From positions 1 to 37,193 of the forward strand of contig DASUPQ010000117.1 of the NCBI GenBank assembly GCA_036280995.1: a stretch of 37,193 nt of DNA, read 5' to 3'. The notes beneath the pieces are model-generated. The model saw only the letters and a list, made by a program, of their open reading frames with translations. It did no database searches and had not been told where the DNA came from. This document shows, one piece after another, positions 1 to 7,731 of this stretch. This DNA comes from Actinomycetota bacterium. GTDB taxonomy: Bacteria; Actinomycetota; CALGFH01. The translations under genes and the position numbers were made by a program. Numbering within the stretch: position 1 is the stretch's first letter; each line of letters starts with the position of its first letter.

Positions 1-145
1 CATCGAGCCCGCGGCGCTCCGCCTCCTCGACGAGCCACGCGCGCAGCTCGTTCTCGGGTGCCGTCCATGGCTGGCGGAAGTAGCCGTTCGTCCGCGCCGA
101 CCGCCCGACCGGCGCCAGCTCGGCCCACATCCGCTCGAAGCTCAC
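1..145 (-). CDS. Allantoate amidohydrolase / N-carbamoyl amino acid hydrolase family (N-terminal fragment)
   Basis: Only the first 48 or so residues lie in the window; the gene runs off the left edge. The GTG start at 145-143 overlaps the hutU stop in a GTGA junction, so the two are translationally coupled. The visible N-terminus ([17 protein letters not shown], then GGYFRQPW-like residues and a [10 protein letters not shown] helix) matches M20-family amidases annotated as allantoate amidohydrolase. Genes of this type sit in actinobacterial hut clusters, where they may hydrolyse N-formyl-L-glutamate, the product of formimidoylglutamate deiminase. Family assignment rests on a short N-terminus. 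The substrate is inferred from the neighbours; a true allantoate or hydantoin-pathway role is the alternative. Confidence 0.6.
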   Translation of the reverse strand, partial: MSFERMWAELAPVGRSARTNGYFRQPWTAPENELRAWLVEEAERRGLD

Positions 146-1800
146 CCTTCTGCCATCGGCACCCGGATGCCGCGCTCCTCGGCCACGTCGGCGGCCAGGT
201 CGTAGCCGGCGTCGACGTGCCGGAGAACGCCCGTGCCGGGGTCGTTGCGGAGCACCCGTGCGAGCTTGCGGGCCGCCAGCTCGGTGCCGTCGGCGACGCT
301 GACCTGACCGGCGTGGATGGACCGGCCGATGCCGACCCCGCCGCCGTGGTGGACGCTCACCCAGGAGGCACCCGAGGCCGTGTTGAGCAGGGCGTTCAGG
401 ATCGGCCAGTCGGCGATGGCGTCGGAGCCGTCGGCCATGGCCTCGGTCTCCCGGTAGGGGCTGGCCACCGACCCGGAGTCGAGGTGGTCGCGGCCGATCA
501 CGATCGGGGCCTGGACCTCGCCCCGCGCGACCAGCTCGTTGAAGGCCAGCCCGGCCTGGTGGCGCTCGCCGTAGCCGAGCCAGCAGATCCGCGCCGGCAG
601 CCCCTGGAAGCGGACCCGCTCGGCGGCCATGCTCAGCCAGCGGCGCAGATGCTCGTCGTCGCCGAACAGCTCCAGCACGGCCCGGTCGGTGCGGACGATG
701 TCGGCCGGGTCGCCGGACAGGGCGGCCCAGCGGAACGGCCCCTTGCCCTCGCAGAACAGCGGCCGGATGTAGGCGGGCACGAACCCCGGGTAGGCGAAGG
801 CGTCCCCGAACCCGGCCGCCCGGGCCTCGCCGCGCAGGTTGTTGCCGTAGTCGAACACCTCGGCCCCGGCCCGCTGGAAGCCGACCATGGCCTCGCAGTG
901 GCGGGCCATCGACTCCCGGGCCTGCTTGACGTAGCCGGTCGGGTCCCCGGCCCGGGCCGCGGGGGCGTCGCCGGGGTCGATCCCGGAGGGGACGTAGCCG
1001 CCGAGAGGGTCGTGGGCCGAGGTCTGGTCGGTGACCACGTCGGGCCGGAAGCCGGCCGCCAGCAGCTCGGGGAAGACGTCGGCGGCGTTGCCGACCAGCC
1101 CGACCGACACCGCCCGGCCCTCGGCGGCGGCCTGCTCGACCCGGGCGATCGCGTCGGCCAGGTCGTCGGCCCGCTCGTCCAGGTAGGCGGTGTCGAGGCG
1201 GCGGGCCAGGCGCTCGGGGTCGACCTCGACGCACAGGGCGACCCCCTCGTTCATGGTCACGGCCAGCGGCTGGGCGCCGCCCATGCCGCCAAGCCCGCCG
1301 GTGAGCACGACCTTGCCGCGGAGGCTGTCCCAGCCGTTGACCTGGGCGACGGCGGCGAAGGTCTCGTAGGTGCCCTGGAGGATGCCCTGGGTGCCGATGT
1401 AGATCCACGACCCGGCCGTCATCTGCCCGTACATGGTCAGCCCGGCCGCCTCCAGCTCGCGGAACCGGTCCCAGCTGGCCCACTCGGGGACCAGCAGCGA
1501 GTTGGCGAGCAGCACCCGGGGAGCGAAGCTGTGGGTCCGGAACACCCCGACCGGCTTGCCCGACTGGATCAGCAGGGTCTCGTCGTCGCCGAGCCGGCGC
1601 AGGGTGGCCACGATCCGGTCGAAGGCCGCCCAGTCGCGGGCCGCCCGGCCGGTGCCGCCGTACACGACCAGGTCGTCGGGCCGCTCGGCGACCTCGGGGT
1701 CGAGGTTGTTGCAGAGCATCCGCAGGGCGCCCTCCTGCTGCCAGCCCCGGCAGGAGAGCCCGGGGCCCCGCGGGGCGCGCACCACCCGTGCACCGTCCAT
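142..1800 (-). CDS. hutU: Urocanate hydratase
   Basis: Second enzyme of histidine catabolism: hydrates trans-urocanate to 4-imidazolone-5-propionate in the cytoplasm using tightly bound NAD+ as electrophile. The 552 residues match the usual 550-560. A glycine-rich NAD+ segment ([10 protein letters not shown], about residues 168-177) follows the YIGTQGI block, and the C-terminal half has the YGNNLR and [13 protein letters not shown] blocks typical of HutU. The ATG is preceded by AAGGAG at 8 nt. It lies 24 nt downstream of hutH on the same strand and overlaps the next amidase gene by 4 nt, so the three form one operon. Nothing is truncated. Confidence 0.96.
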   Translation of the reverse strand: MDGARVVRAPRGPGLSCRGWQQEGALRMLCNNLDPEVAERPDDLVVYGGTGRAARDWAAFDRIVATLRRLGDDETLLIQSGKPVGVFRTHSFAPRVLLANSLLVPEWASWDRFRELEAAGLTMYGQMTAGSWIYIGTQGILQGTYETFAAVAQVNGWDSLRGKVVLTGGLGGMGGAQPLAVTMNEGVALCVEVDPERLARRLDTAYLDERADDLADAIARVEQAAAEGRAVSVGLVGNAADVFPELLAAGFRPDVVTDQTSAHDPLGGYVPSGIDPGDAPAARAGDPTGYVKQARESMARHCEAMVGFQRAGAEVFDYGNNLRGEARAAGFGDAFAYPGFVPAYIRPLFCEGKGPFRWAALSGDPADIVRTDRAVLELFGDDEHLRRWLSMAAERVRFQGLPARICWLGYGERHQAGLAFNELVARGEVQAPIVIGRDHLDSGSVASPYRETEAMADGSDAIADWPILNALLNTASGASWVSVHHGGGVGIGRSIHAGQVSVADGTELAARKLARVLRNDPGTGVLRHVDAGYDLAADVAEERGIRVPMAEG

Positions 1801-1824
1801 GCGATCGGCTCCTTCCCGGCCGGG

Positions 1825-3390
1825 TCACCCGAGGGGCCCGGCCACCTCCTCGGCGGCGGCGACCAGGGTGCCGTCGGCCACCAGGCGCTCCAGCGCGGCC
1901 AGGTCGGGGGCCAGGTAGCGGTCCTCGTCGAGGGCCGGGACCCGCTCGCGGACCCGGTCCAGAACGGCCGCCACCGCCGCCCCCGGGCGCAGCGGGGCGC
2001 GCAGGTCGATCGCCTGGGCGGCGCACAGGGCCTCGATGGCCAGGGCGCGGCGGACGTTGCCGATCACCCGGCGCAGCTTCAGCCCGGCCGTCCAGCCCAT
2101 GGAGACGTGGTCCTCCTGGTTGCCCGAGGTCGGGATCGAGTCCACCGAGGCCGGGTGGGCCAGCACCTTGCAGTCCGCGACCAGGGCGGCCGCCGTGTAC
2201 TGGGTCAGCATCAGGCCCGAGTTGAGGCCCGGGTCGCGGGCCAGGAACGGGGGCAGGTCGTGGTTGAGGGCGGGGTCGAGCAGCCGGTCGACCCGGCGCT
2301 CGGCGATGTCGGCCAGCTCGGCCAGGGCGATGGCCAGGAAGTCGAGCACGAAGGCGAGCGGCTCGCCGTGGAAGTTGCCGACGGAGATGACCTCGTCGGT
2401 CTCGGCGAACACCACCGGGTTGTCGGTGACCGAGCCCAGCTCCCGCTCGACCACCTGGCGGGCGAAGGCGACCACGTCCCGGCAGGCCCCGTGGACCTGG
2501 GGGGCGCAGCGCAGCGAGTAGGCGTCCTGGATGGCGTGGTCGGAGTGGCGGTGGCTCTTCAGGATGGGCGACCCGGCCAGCATGGTCCGGAGGTTGGCCG
2601 CGCTGGCCACCTGGCCGGGATGGGGGCGCAGCTCGTGCAGCCGGGCCTGGAAGGGCCGGTCGGTGCCGAGCAGCCCCTCGATCGACATGGCACAGGCCAC
2701 GTCGGCCATGGCGGCCAGGGCCTCGGCGTCGGCCACGGCCAGGCAGGCCAGGGCGAGCATCCCCTCGGTGCCGTTGACCAGCGACAGGCCCTCCTTGAAG
2801 GACAGTCGCAGCGGGGCCAGCCCGGCCAGGCGCAGCCCCTCGGCGGCGGGGACGCGGCGGCCGTCGACCATGACCTCGCCCTCGCCGAGGAGCGGCAGGG
2901 CCAGGTGGGCGAGCTGGGCCAGGTCGCCGGAGGCGCCGACCGACCCGTGTTCGGGGATGACCGGCGTGACCCCGGCGGCGAGCAGGGCGACCAGCGCCTC
3001 CACCACCGCCGGCCGCACCCCCGAGAACCCCTGGGTGAGGGTGCGGGCCCGCAGCAGCTGCATGCCCCTGACCACCTCGACGTCGAGTGGGTCGCCGGTG
3101 GCGGTGGCGTGCGACAGGACGATCCGGCGCTGCAGCTCCTCCAGGTCGGCGGGGTCGACGGCGGTGTTGGCGAGCAGGCCGAACCCGGTGGAGACGCCGT
3201 AGACCCGCCGGCCCTCGGCCACCGCCCGCTCGACCACGTTCCGGGCCGCGGCCATCCGCTTGCGGCCCTCCTCGCCCAGCTCCACCGGGACCTGGCCGCG
3301 GGCCACGGCCACCACCTCGGCGACCTGCAGCGGCCCGCCGGTCAGGACCACCCGCCCCGGTGGCCCGCCCTCCTCGCCTCGTCGCGTCAT
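1825..3390 (-). CDS. hutH: Histidine ammonia-lyase
   Basis: First step of histidine degradation: non-oxidative elimination of ammonia from L-histidine to give urocanate. The Ala-Ser-Gly triad that cyclises to the MIO cofactor is present (GSVGASGDLAQL, A153-S154-G155), as are the N-terminal YGVSTGFG block and a central SVTDNP block. I start it at the ATG at 3390-3388, giving 521 residues, near the family norm of about 510. The frame stays open upstream, but those 33 residues are unlike the family. A -10-like TACGAT ends 6 nt before this ATG and no Shine-Dalgarno is present, suggesting a leaderless mRNA. First gene of the hutH-hutU-amidase operon. No hut regulator is visible nearby. Confidence 0.96.
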   Translation of the reverse strand: MTRRGEEGGPPGRVVLTGGPLQVAEVVAVARGQVPVELGEEGRKRMAAARNVVERAVAEGRRVYGVSTGFGLLANTAVDPADLEELQRRIVLSHATATGDPLDVEVVRGMQLLRARTLTQGFSGVRPAVVEALVALLAAGVTPVIPEHGSVGASGDLAQLAHLALPLLGEGEVMVDGRRVPAAEGLRLAGLAPLRLSFKEGLSLVNGTEGMLALACLAVADAEALAAMADVACAMSIEGLLGTDRPFQARLHELRPHPGQVASAANLRTMLAGSPILKSHRHSDHAIQDAYSLRCAPQVHGACRDVVAFARQVVERELGSVTDNPVVFAETDEVISVGNFHGEPLAFVLDFLAIALAELADIAERRVDRLLDPALNHDLPPFLARDPGLNSGLMLTQYTAAALVADCKVLAHPASVDSIPTSGNQEDHVSMGWTAGLKLRRVIGNVRRALAIEALCAAQAIDLRAPLRPGAAVAAVLDRVRERVPALDEDRYLAPDLAALERLVADGTLVAAAEEVAGPLG

Positions 3391-3396
3391 GCCCGC

Positions 3397-3426
3397 ATCG
3401 TAGGTCGGCCCCGGACGCGCCGTCAC
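3397..3426 (-). promoter_or_regulatory. Putative leaderless promoter of hutH
   Basis: On the minus strand GTGACG (3426-3421) and TACGAT (3402-3397) are 18 bp apart and resemble sigma-70-type -35/-10 elements. The -10 ends only 6 nt before the hutH ATG, so transcription would begin at or next to the start codon. Inference from motif and spacing only. Confidence 0.45.
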
Positions 3427-3504
3427 GCCTCCGTGATAGTTCTGGACCCGGATTGCCCAGGCGACCATCCGGGTATCCAGGGAAGACACGACGAAGCTTG
3501 CCTA

Positions 3505-3534
3505 GGTAGCCGCCGTAGCCAGCCGGCGGATACC
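3505..3534. repeat. Imperfect inverted repeat upstream of hutH
   Basis: GGTAGCCGCC (3505-3514) and GGCGGATACC (3525-3534) form a 10-bp inverted repeat with one mismatch and a 10-nt spacer. It lies between the divergent hutH and zinc-ribbon genes, about 115 bp upstream of hutH. It could be an operator or a hairpin; the sequence does not decide. Confidence 0.4.
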
Positions 3535-3641
3535 AGATCGGTATGCGGAAGTTGCCCGCGAAGGGATGCAAGATCGTCTGAGTTAGGCCATGCTGGTGGG
3601 GCGTCCCGGCGTCGACCGGGGGGAGCAAGGAGACGACGACT

Positions 3642-3869
3642 ATGGGCACCGACGACAGCGGCACCGCCACCCCGACCCTGCAGCGCGAGGTCTGCGACAA
3701 GTGCGGCTCGCGCATGGAGCTGGAGAGCTCGGCCTACGGGTTCGAGCGCTGGAAGTGCCCGAAGTGCCAGCAGATCGTCGGTATCGACCGCGACCCCGAG
3801 GTCGGCAGCCGCTTCCAGATCGCCCGCGGCCAGCCCTGGAACTACTCCCCGGACGCCTTCAAGAACTGA
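3642..3869 (+). CDS. Small two-CXXC zinc-ribbon protein
   Basis: A 75-residue cytoplasmic protein with two knuckles, C18-x2-C21 and C39-x2-C42, spaced like a rubredoxin-type zinc ribbon. A conserved-looking tail (VGIDRDPEVGSRFQ, then GQPWNY.P.AF) follows. AAGGAG at 3627-3632 lies 9 nt before the ATG, so translation is well supported. I do not recognise a named family. Metal binding is inferred from the cysteines, and nucleic-acid or protein contact is only a guess. A second, truncated copy of the C-terminal half lies at 27891-28031, showing that this sequence type has duplicated in the genome. It is divergent from hutH and convergent with the CPBP gene. Confidence 0.8.
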   Translation: MGTDDSGTATPTLQREVCDKCGSRMELESSAYGFERWKCPKCQQIVGIDRDPEVGSRFQIARGQPWNYSPDAFKN

Positions 3870-3902
3870 CGATCGCCCAGCGGGCAGGTTGATCCCGGGT
3901 CG

Positions 3903-4616
3903 TCAGAGGCCACCGAGCCCTGGGATGTACAGGAATATCAGCAGCGACCACAGGGCGTGCGACACCAGGCTGGGCACGATGCTCCCCGTGACCTGCCGCT
4001 GCCTCGTCCACACGGCGCCGCAGATCAGGGCGGCCAGGGGCAGGACCAGGCTGCCCGACAGGCCGACGAACAGCGCGTACAGCACGGTGGTGGCGACCAG
4101 CGGCCGCCATCCCGGCCCGTAGCGCCTGGTCAGGCGGGCGAACACCGCCCCTCGCCAGAGCACCTCCTCGCTCGGCGAGGTCGCGAACACGATCACCAGG
4201 GCGGCGGCCGCGCCCGGGGCGGTCGTCCGGGTCAGGTCGACGACCTCCTGGATGCGGGGCCACAGCGGGGTCTCCTGGACCACCAGCGCCCCGGCGCAGA
4301 AGCACAGGTAGAGGGCGACGCCCGAGATCAGGCCCATGACGACCAGCCGCCTGGTCGGCCGCAGCCGGGTGCGGAGGTACGGGTGCCAGGCCGCCCACCA
4401 GGAGAAGGCCGAGAAGGCCAGCATGGCCGACCAGAACGGCACCACCTGGAAGTAGAAGGCGGCCGGGTAGACCACGGCCATGGCGACCAGGGCGGCCGGC
4501 AGCGCCCAGGCCGGCCGGGCCCCGCCGTCGGGACCGGGTCGCCGTGGCACCCAGCCCGGCCGGTTCGGCGCCTCCGGGGGCGGGTGGTCGCTCGGGTGGT
4601 GCACGAGCTTCGGCAT
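3903..4616 (-). CDS. CPBP (CAAX protease / bacteriocin-processing) family membrane protein
   Basis: A 237-residue multi-pass membrane protein with about 7 hydrophobic segments from residue 36 onward, after a proline-rich cytosolic N-terminus. Motif 1 of the ABI/CPBP intramembrane protease family is intact (SEEVLWRG, E150-E151, R155). The second motif, normally FxxxH, reads F183-V-G-L-S187, so the histidine is missing. The third reads HALWS (H220), with serine where N or D is usual. Catalysis is therefore uncertain. The chosen ATG at 4616 is preceded by TATGCT (4628-4623) at 6 nt, a leaderless arrangement; the frame is open about 10 codons further upstream. Substrate unknown. Confidence 0.8.
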   Translation of the reverse strand: MPKLVHHPSDHPPPEAPNRPGWVPRRPGPDGGARPAWALPAALVAMAVVYPAAFYFQVVPFWSAMLAFSAFSWWAAWHPYLRTRLRPTRRLVVMGLISGVALYLCFCAGALVVQETPLWPRIQEVVDLTRTTAPGAAAALVIVFATSPSEEVLWRGAVFARLTRRYGPGWRPLVATTVLYALFVGLSGSLVLPLAALICGAVWTRQRQVTGSIVPSLVSHALWSLLIFLYIPGLGGL

Positions 4617-4622
4617 AGCGGC

Positions 4623-4628
4623 AGCATA
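4623..4628 (-). promoter_or_regulatory. Putative -10 element of the CPBP gene
   Basis: TATGCT on the minus strand fits the TANNNT pattern and ends exactly 6 nt before the ATG at 4616. No convincing -35 was found. The same geometry recurs at hutH and the radical SAM gene. Confidence 0.35.
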
Positions 4629-4719
4629 GGCGGGCCCCGGCCACACCGCCCCTCGAGGCCGCGGCCGGGGCCGCTGCTACCATCTGCCCGCCGTCCCAGA
4701 GAGCTGTGAGGATCAGCGC

Positions 4720-5409
4720 GTGCCCGAGACCGTCATTCACCTGGTCCGTCACGGGCAGGTGGAGAATCCCCGCCGGGTGCTCTACGGCCGGCTGCCCGGC
4801 TACCACCTGTCGAGCCGCGGCCAGGCCCAGGCCGACCTGCTGGCCGGCCACTTCGCCGGCGCGCCGGTGGCGGCGGTCGTGGCCAGCCCCCTGGAGCGGG
4901 CCCAGCAGACGGCCGCCCCGATCGCCGCCGCCCACGGCCTCGAGGTCCGCACCGACCTGCGCCTCATCGAGACGAGCAACATCTTCGAGGGGGTCGCCGG
5001 GAACGTCGCCTGGTACATCGTCCGCCACCCCAGGCTGTGGTGGAAGCTGCGCGACCTGCGCGCCCCCTCCTGGGGCGAGCGCAACGTCGACATGGTCGAG
5101 CGGGTCCACGCCGTGGTCGACGCCGTCCGGGAGGAGTTCGCCGGCCGCCAGGTCGTGCTCGTCTCCCACCAGGCCCCGATCTGGGTGGCCAGGCTGGCCT
5201 TCGAGCGCCGCCGCCTCACCCACTGGCCCGGCTTCCGCCGCTGCACGCTGGCCAGCGTGACCACCCTCACCTTCGACGGCGACCAGCTGACCGGCGTCAG
5301 CTATACCGAGCCGGCCGCGTCGGCCCTCCTGGGCCCTGCCGCCGGCGCCACCGGGACGCCGCGGCCCGGCCCCGAGGACGGCCTACGGCCCGAGCGGGAA
5401 GCGCAGTAG
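4720..5409 (+). CDS. Histidine phosphatase (phosphoglycerate mutase-like) family protein
   Basis: A 229-residue cytosolic phosphatase of the branch-1 histidine phosphatase superfamily. The phosphohistidine motif LVRHG lies at residues 8-12 (H11), followed by SPLERAQQTA (56-65), a conserved acidic residue near E84, and the second histidine in VLVSHQAP (H150). These suit phosphate-ester hydrolysis or transfer. The substrate cannot be read from the sequence: sugar phosphates, alpha-ribazole phosphate and others are possible. It starts with GTG, about 8 nt after a weak GAGG. TACCAT at 4678-4683 could be its -10. Its last 27 bp overlap the 3' end of the convergent Rv2629-like gene. Confidence 0.88.
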   Translation: MPETVIHLVRHGQVENPRRVLYGRLPGYHLSSRGQAQADLLAGHFAGAPVAAVVASPLERAQQTAAPIAAAHGLEVRTDLRLIETSNIFEGVAGNVAWYIVRHPRLWWKLRDLRAPSWGERNVDMVERVHAVVDAVREEFAGRQVVLVSHQAPIWVARLAFERRRLTHWPGFRRCTLASVTTLTFDGDQLTGVSYTEPAASALLGPAAGATGTPRPGPEDGLRPEREAQ

Positions 5410-6507
5410 GGCGCCCAGGCCCTCGCCGGGGGCATGGCGCGACCGGTCGTCCGCCTCCAGCACGCGCACGCCGGCGCCGGTCCCCAGGGCGGCCCGGACG
5501 GCCACGTCGACCAGCCGGCCCTCCACCGGGCCGGGCACGCCGAGCCCGGCCAGGGCGTCGCGGTCGGCGCCGACGTCGGTCGGGGCCGGCCCGAACCAGG
5601 CCGTCCGCTCGTCGTCGAGGAACAGGCCGGTGAGCAGCAGCGTCTCGACCTGGCCGCGGCCGAGGGCGGCCAGGGTCGCGGCGGCGCCCTCGACCGCCCG
5701 GTTGCCGGCCCCGGCGGCGGCCTGGCCCAGCTCCTCGGCGAACCGGTCAAGGAGCGCCCGGTTGTCGGCCTCGACGGTGGCCGCGACCAGCTTGTCGGCC
5801 TCGGCGAAGACCGCCTCCAGGGAGCCGTGCTCGCCCCCGACCACCGTGAGCAGCTCCCGCACCCGCTTGGGCGCCTGCTCCTGGAGGAGCTGGAGGGCGC
5901 GGACGTCCCCGGCGGCGGCCACGAACCTGGGCCGTACCTGGTCGACCAGCCGGGTCAGGGCGTCGGCCACCTCCTGGGCGTTGGACTCCCAGATGGCCTC
6001 GGCCCGGTGGTGGAACCGAGGCTGCGACCACCCGCCGGCCTGCGGCTTGTGGAGGTGGGGGGTGACCCGCCCGGAGACCCGCTCGGTCCTGGCCACGTCC
6101 TCGGCGACCCGGGCCGCCATGTCGGCCCCGGTCCGGTCGGTCAGCACGGCGACGTGCGCGACCGCCGCCTGCCCGGCCTCCAGCAGCGGGAGCACGTCCG
6201 GCAGGGCGCCGTGGCGCAGCAGCGTCTCGCGGGGCGGCGGGTCCGGGAGGTTGGCCGAGTAGCGCGGGCCGTCGACGGCGGCGATCACGGCCAGGGTCGC
6301 TCCGGCCATGTGGCTCCCCTCGACCAGCGGGTCGATCGCGGCGACGGTCCTCTCGGGGACCCCGGCGGCCAGCATGGCCCCGCGAAGGTTCTTCCAGCGC
6401 AGGGCGATCCGGTCGGCGGCCTGCTCGACGTCGCCCTCGGTGTGCATGTACACGGAGGTGAACGGCCCGTCGGCCTGGAACACCTGGGCGATCTCGGCCT
6501 GGTGCAT
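5383..6507 (-). CDS. Rv2629 family ribosome hibernation / Vms1-like eRF1-domain protein
   Basis: A 374-residue cytosolic protein resembling M. tuberculosis Rv2629 and the bacterial eRF1-like (baeRF) group. Family signs are the N-terminal EIAQVFQADGPFTSVYM block, the central GGWSQPRFHHRAEAIWES block, a VGGEHGSLE loop before a long helix, and the C-terminal ERTAWFGPAP block. Related proteins bind the ribosome or release stalled peptidyl-tRNA; which applies here is unknown. I start at the ATG at 6507 because GGAGGACC lies directly before it. A 19-codon upstream extension is open but unsupported. It is the last gene of a minus-strand run, 22 nt after the phosphoribosyltransferase. In M. tuberculosis Rv2629 neighbours archease-like Rv2630 and RtcB-like Rv2631, matching the genes here. 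Confidence 0.85.
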   Translation of the reverse strand: MHQAEIAQVFQADGPFTSVYMHTEGDVEQAADRIALRWKNLRGAMLAAGVPERTVAAIDPLVEGSHMAGATLAVIAAVDGPRYSANLPDPPPRETLLRHGALPDVLPLLEAGQAAVAHVAVLTDRTGADMAARVAEDVARTERVSGRVTPHLHKPQAGGWSQPRFHHRAEAIWESNAQEVADALTRLVDQVRPRFVAAAGDVRALQLLQEQAPKRVRELLTVVGGEHGSLEAVFAEADKLVAATVEADNRALLDRFAEELGQAAAGAGNRAVEGAAATLAALGRGQVETLLLTGLFLDDERTAWFGPAPTDVGADRDALAGLGVPGPVEGRLVDVAVRAALGTGAGVRVLEADDRSRHAPGEGLGALLRFPLGP

Positions 6508-6529
6508 GGTCCTCCTCAGCTCGATCGGT

Positions 6530-7225
6530 TCAGGTCGGGGTTCGCCCGCCGCCGGCGGGGGCATCGGGGCTCGGGGCGCCGGCCCACGCCGCCTGGAGGA
6601 GCGTCCTGACCTCCTCGTCGCTGGTCTGGGGGAACGACCGGTAGGAGTAGCCGACCGCCCGGAACGGGCGCGGGGTGGTGGCGCAGATCACCTCGTCGGC
6701 CTCCTCCGCCAGGCGCTGGCAGGTGGAGGCGGGCGCGGTCGGGACCGCGACCACCACCCGGGCCGGGCCCAGGCGGCGGACGGCGGCCACCGCCGCCCGC
6801 ATGGTCGAGCCGGTGGCCAGGCCGTCGTCGACCAGGATCACGACCCGGCCGCCGAGGGCGGGCGGGGGCCGGCCCTCCCGGTAGCTGCGCTCGCGCCTGG
6901 CCAGCTCGCGGCCTTCCGCCTCGGCCGCCCGGCGCAGGTCGGCCTCGCCGAGCCCGAGGCGGCCGGCCACCTGCTCGTTGACCACCTCGACTCCGCCGGA
7001 GGCGATCGCCCCCATGGCCAGCTCCTCGTGCCCGGGGACGCCCAGCTTGCGCACCACGAACACGTCCAGCGGCGCCCCCAGCGCCCGCGCGACCCGGGCC
7101 GCCACCGGGACCCCGCCCCTGGGCAGGGCCAGCACCGTCAGGTCGTCGCGGCCGGCGTAGTGGCCGAGCTGGCCGGCCAGGACGTCACCGGCCTCGGCCC
7201 GGTCGCGGAACACCGTCCTCGCCAT
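6530..7225 (-). CDS. Phosphoribosyltransferase family protein
   Basis: A 231-residue cytosolic type-I phosphoribosyltransferase fold. The PRPP-binding loop is clear: VVILVDDGLATGSTM at about residues 128-142. An N-terminal LALPRGGVPVAARVA block (33-47) and FVVRKLGVPGHEELAMGAIA (56-75) are typical of a stand-alone actinobacterial group often placed beside stress genes (compare M. tuberculosis Rv0571c, from memory). No purine, pyrimidine or ComF signature fixes the base substrate. It lies 21 nt after the 54-residue acidic protein and 22 nt before the Rv2629-like gene, so it is probably co-transcribed. A role in nucleotide recycling with RNA repair is speculative. Confidence 0.85.
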   Translation of the reverse strand: MARTVFRDRAEAGDVLAGQLGHYAGRDDLTVLALPRGGVPVAARVARALGAPLDVFVVRKLGVPGHEELAMGAIASGGVEVVNEQVAGRLGLGEADLRRAAEAEGRELARRERSYREGRPPPALGGRVVILVDDGLATGSTMRAAVAAVRRLGPARVVVAVPTAPASTCQRLAEEADEVICATTPRPFRAVGYSYRSFPQTSDEEVRTLLQAAWAGAPSPDAPAGGGRTPT

Positions 7226-7246
7226 GGGGCCCGCTCCGCCGCGTCC

Positions 7247-7411
7247 TCAGCGCGGCGCGTCGTCCTCGTCGAAGGGGACCGGCATGGCCTGCTCCAGGGC
7301 GTCCCCCTCCGGCACCTCGAGGTCGATCTCGGGAGGCGGCTCGTGGGCCTCACGCTCCAGCAGCGGCTGGCGCTGCTCCTGGGCGTCGGCCTCGGGCACG
7401 GCGTCGGTCAT
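7247..7411 (-). CDS. Small acidic protein with a repeated VPEADALEQ-like motif
   Basis: A 54-residue, highly acidic, probably disordered protein. It carries two related segments, AVPEADAQEQ near the N-terminus and VPEGDALEQAMPVP in the C-terminal half. A strong AGGAGG lies 7 nt before the ATG. Short proteins with VPEADALEQ repeats are common as hypotheticals in Actinomycetota, in my recollection, without known function. It sits 21 nt upstream of the phosphoribosyltransferase on the same strand. No membrane segment, cysteine or signal peptide is present. Confidence 0.72.
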   Translation of the reverse strand: MTDAVPEADAQEQRQPLLEREAHEPPPEIDLEVPEGDALEQAMPVPFDEDDAPR

Positions 7412-7495
7412 CGATCGTCCTCCTCGTCACGAGCGGCGGCTTCGGCAGGGCATACCCCAATCACGCGTTGCCCCACCCTATCGCCGTCGGCCATC

Positions 7496-7520
7496 CCAGG
7501 GGAGGCTCCCGCCGCCCTGG
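7496..7520 (-). terminator. Hairpin after the 45-residue protein gene
   Basis: CCAGGG (7496-7501) and CCCTGG (7515-7520) can pair around a GGGA/TCCC inner stem, just downstream of the stop at 7526. There is no T-tract. It may be a GC-rich terminator or processing hairpin separating the rtcB part from the last three genes. Confidence 0.3.
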
Positions 7521-7525
7521 AGCGG

Positions 7526-7663
7526 TCAGGCCGAGGGCGGTTCGGGGTCGCCCTCGGCCTGCTCCTTGTCGTCGGCCGCCTCGGCCTGCGGCGAGGCCGC
7601 CCCGGCGGCGCTGGTCGGCTCGCTGTCCTGGTCCTGGCGGGGCTCGTCGGGTCCCTGGCTCAT
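7526..7663 (-). CDS. Small acidic, probably disordered protein
   Basis: A 45-residue protein rich in Gln, Glu, Asp, Pro and Ala, with no hydrophobic segment and no cysteine. The evidence for a gene is a strong GGGAGG placed 4-5 nt before the ATG, the position directly downstream of rtcB (68 nt), and a hairpin after its stop. I do not recognise a family. Its composition resembles short linker or stress-type proteins. It could be a partner or chaperone-like tail for neighbouring proteins, but nothing in the sequence shows that. Confidence 0.6.
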   Translation of the reverse strand: MSQGPDEPRQDQDSEPTSAAGAASPQAEAADDKEQAEGDPEPPSA

Positions 7664-7731
7664 CGGTCCTCCCGTTCTCGCGGCTCCCCCGTGCGGCGGT
7701 GATGTCCCCGGCGCCGGCCGCGGAAACCGGA

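Noticed and set aside
58-4122. A 1354-codon plus-strand open frame
   Set aside because: It is antisense to hutU and hutH, whose MIO triad and NAD+ motif are unmistakable. It is a GC-rich shadow with low-complexity composition.
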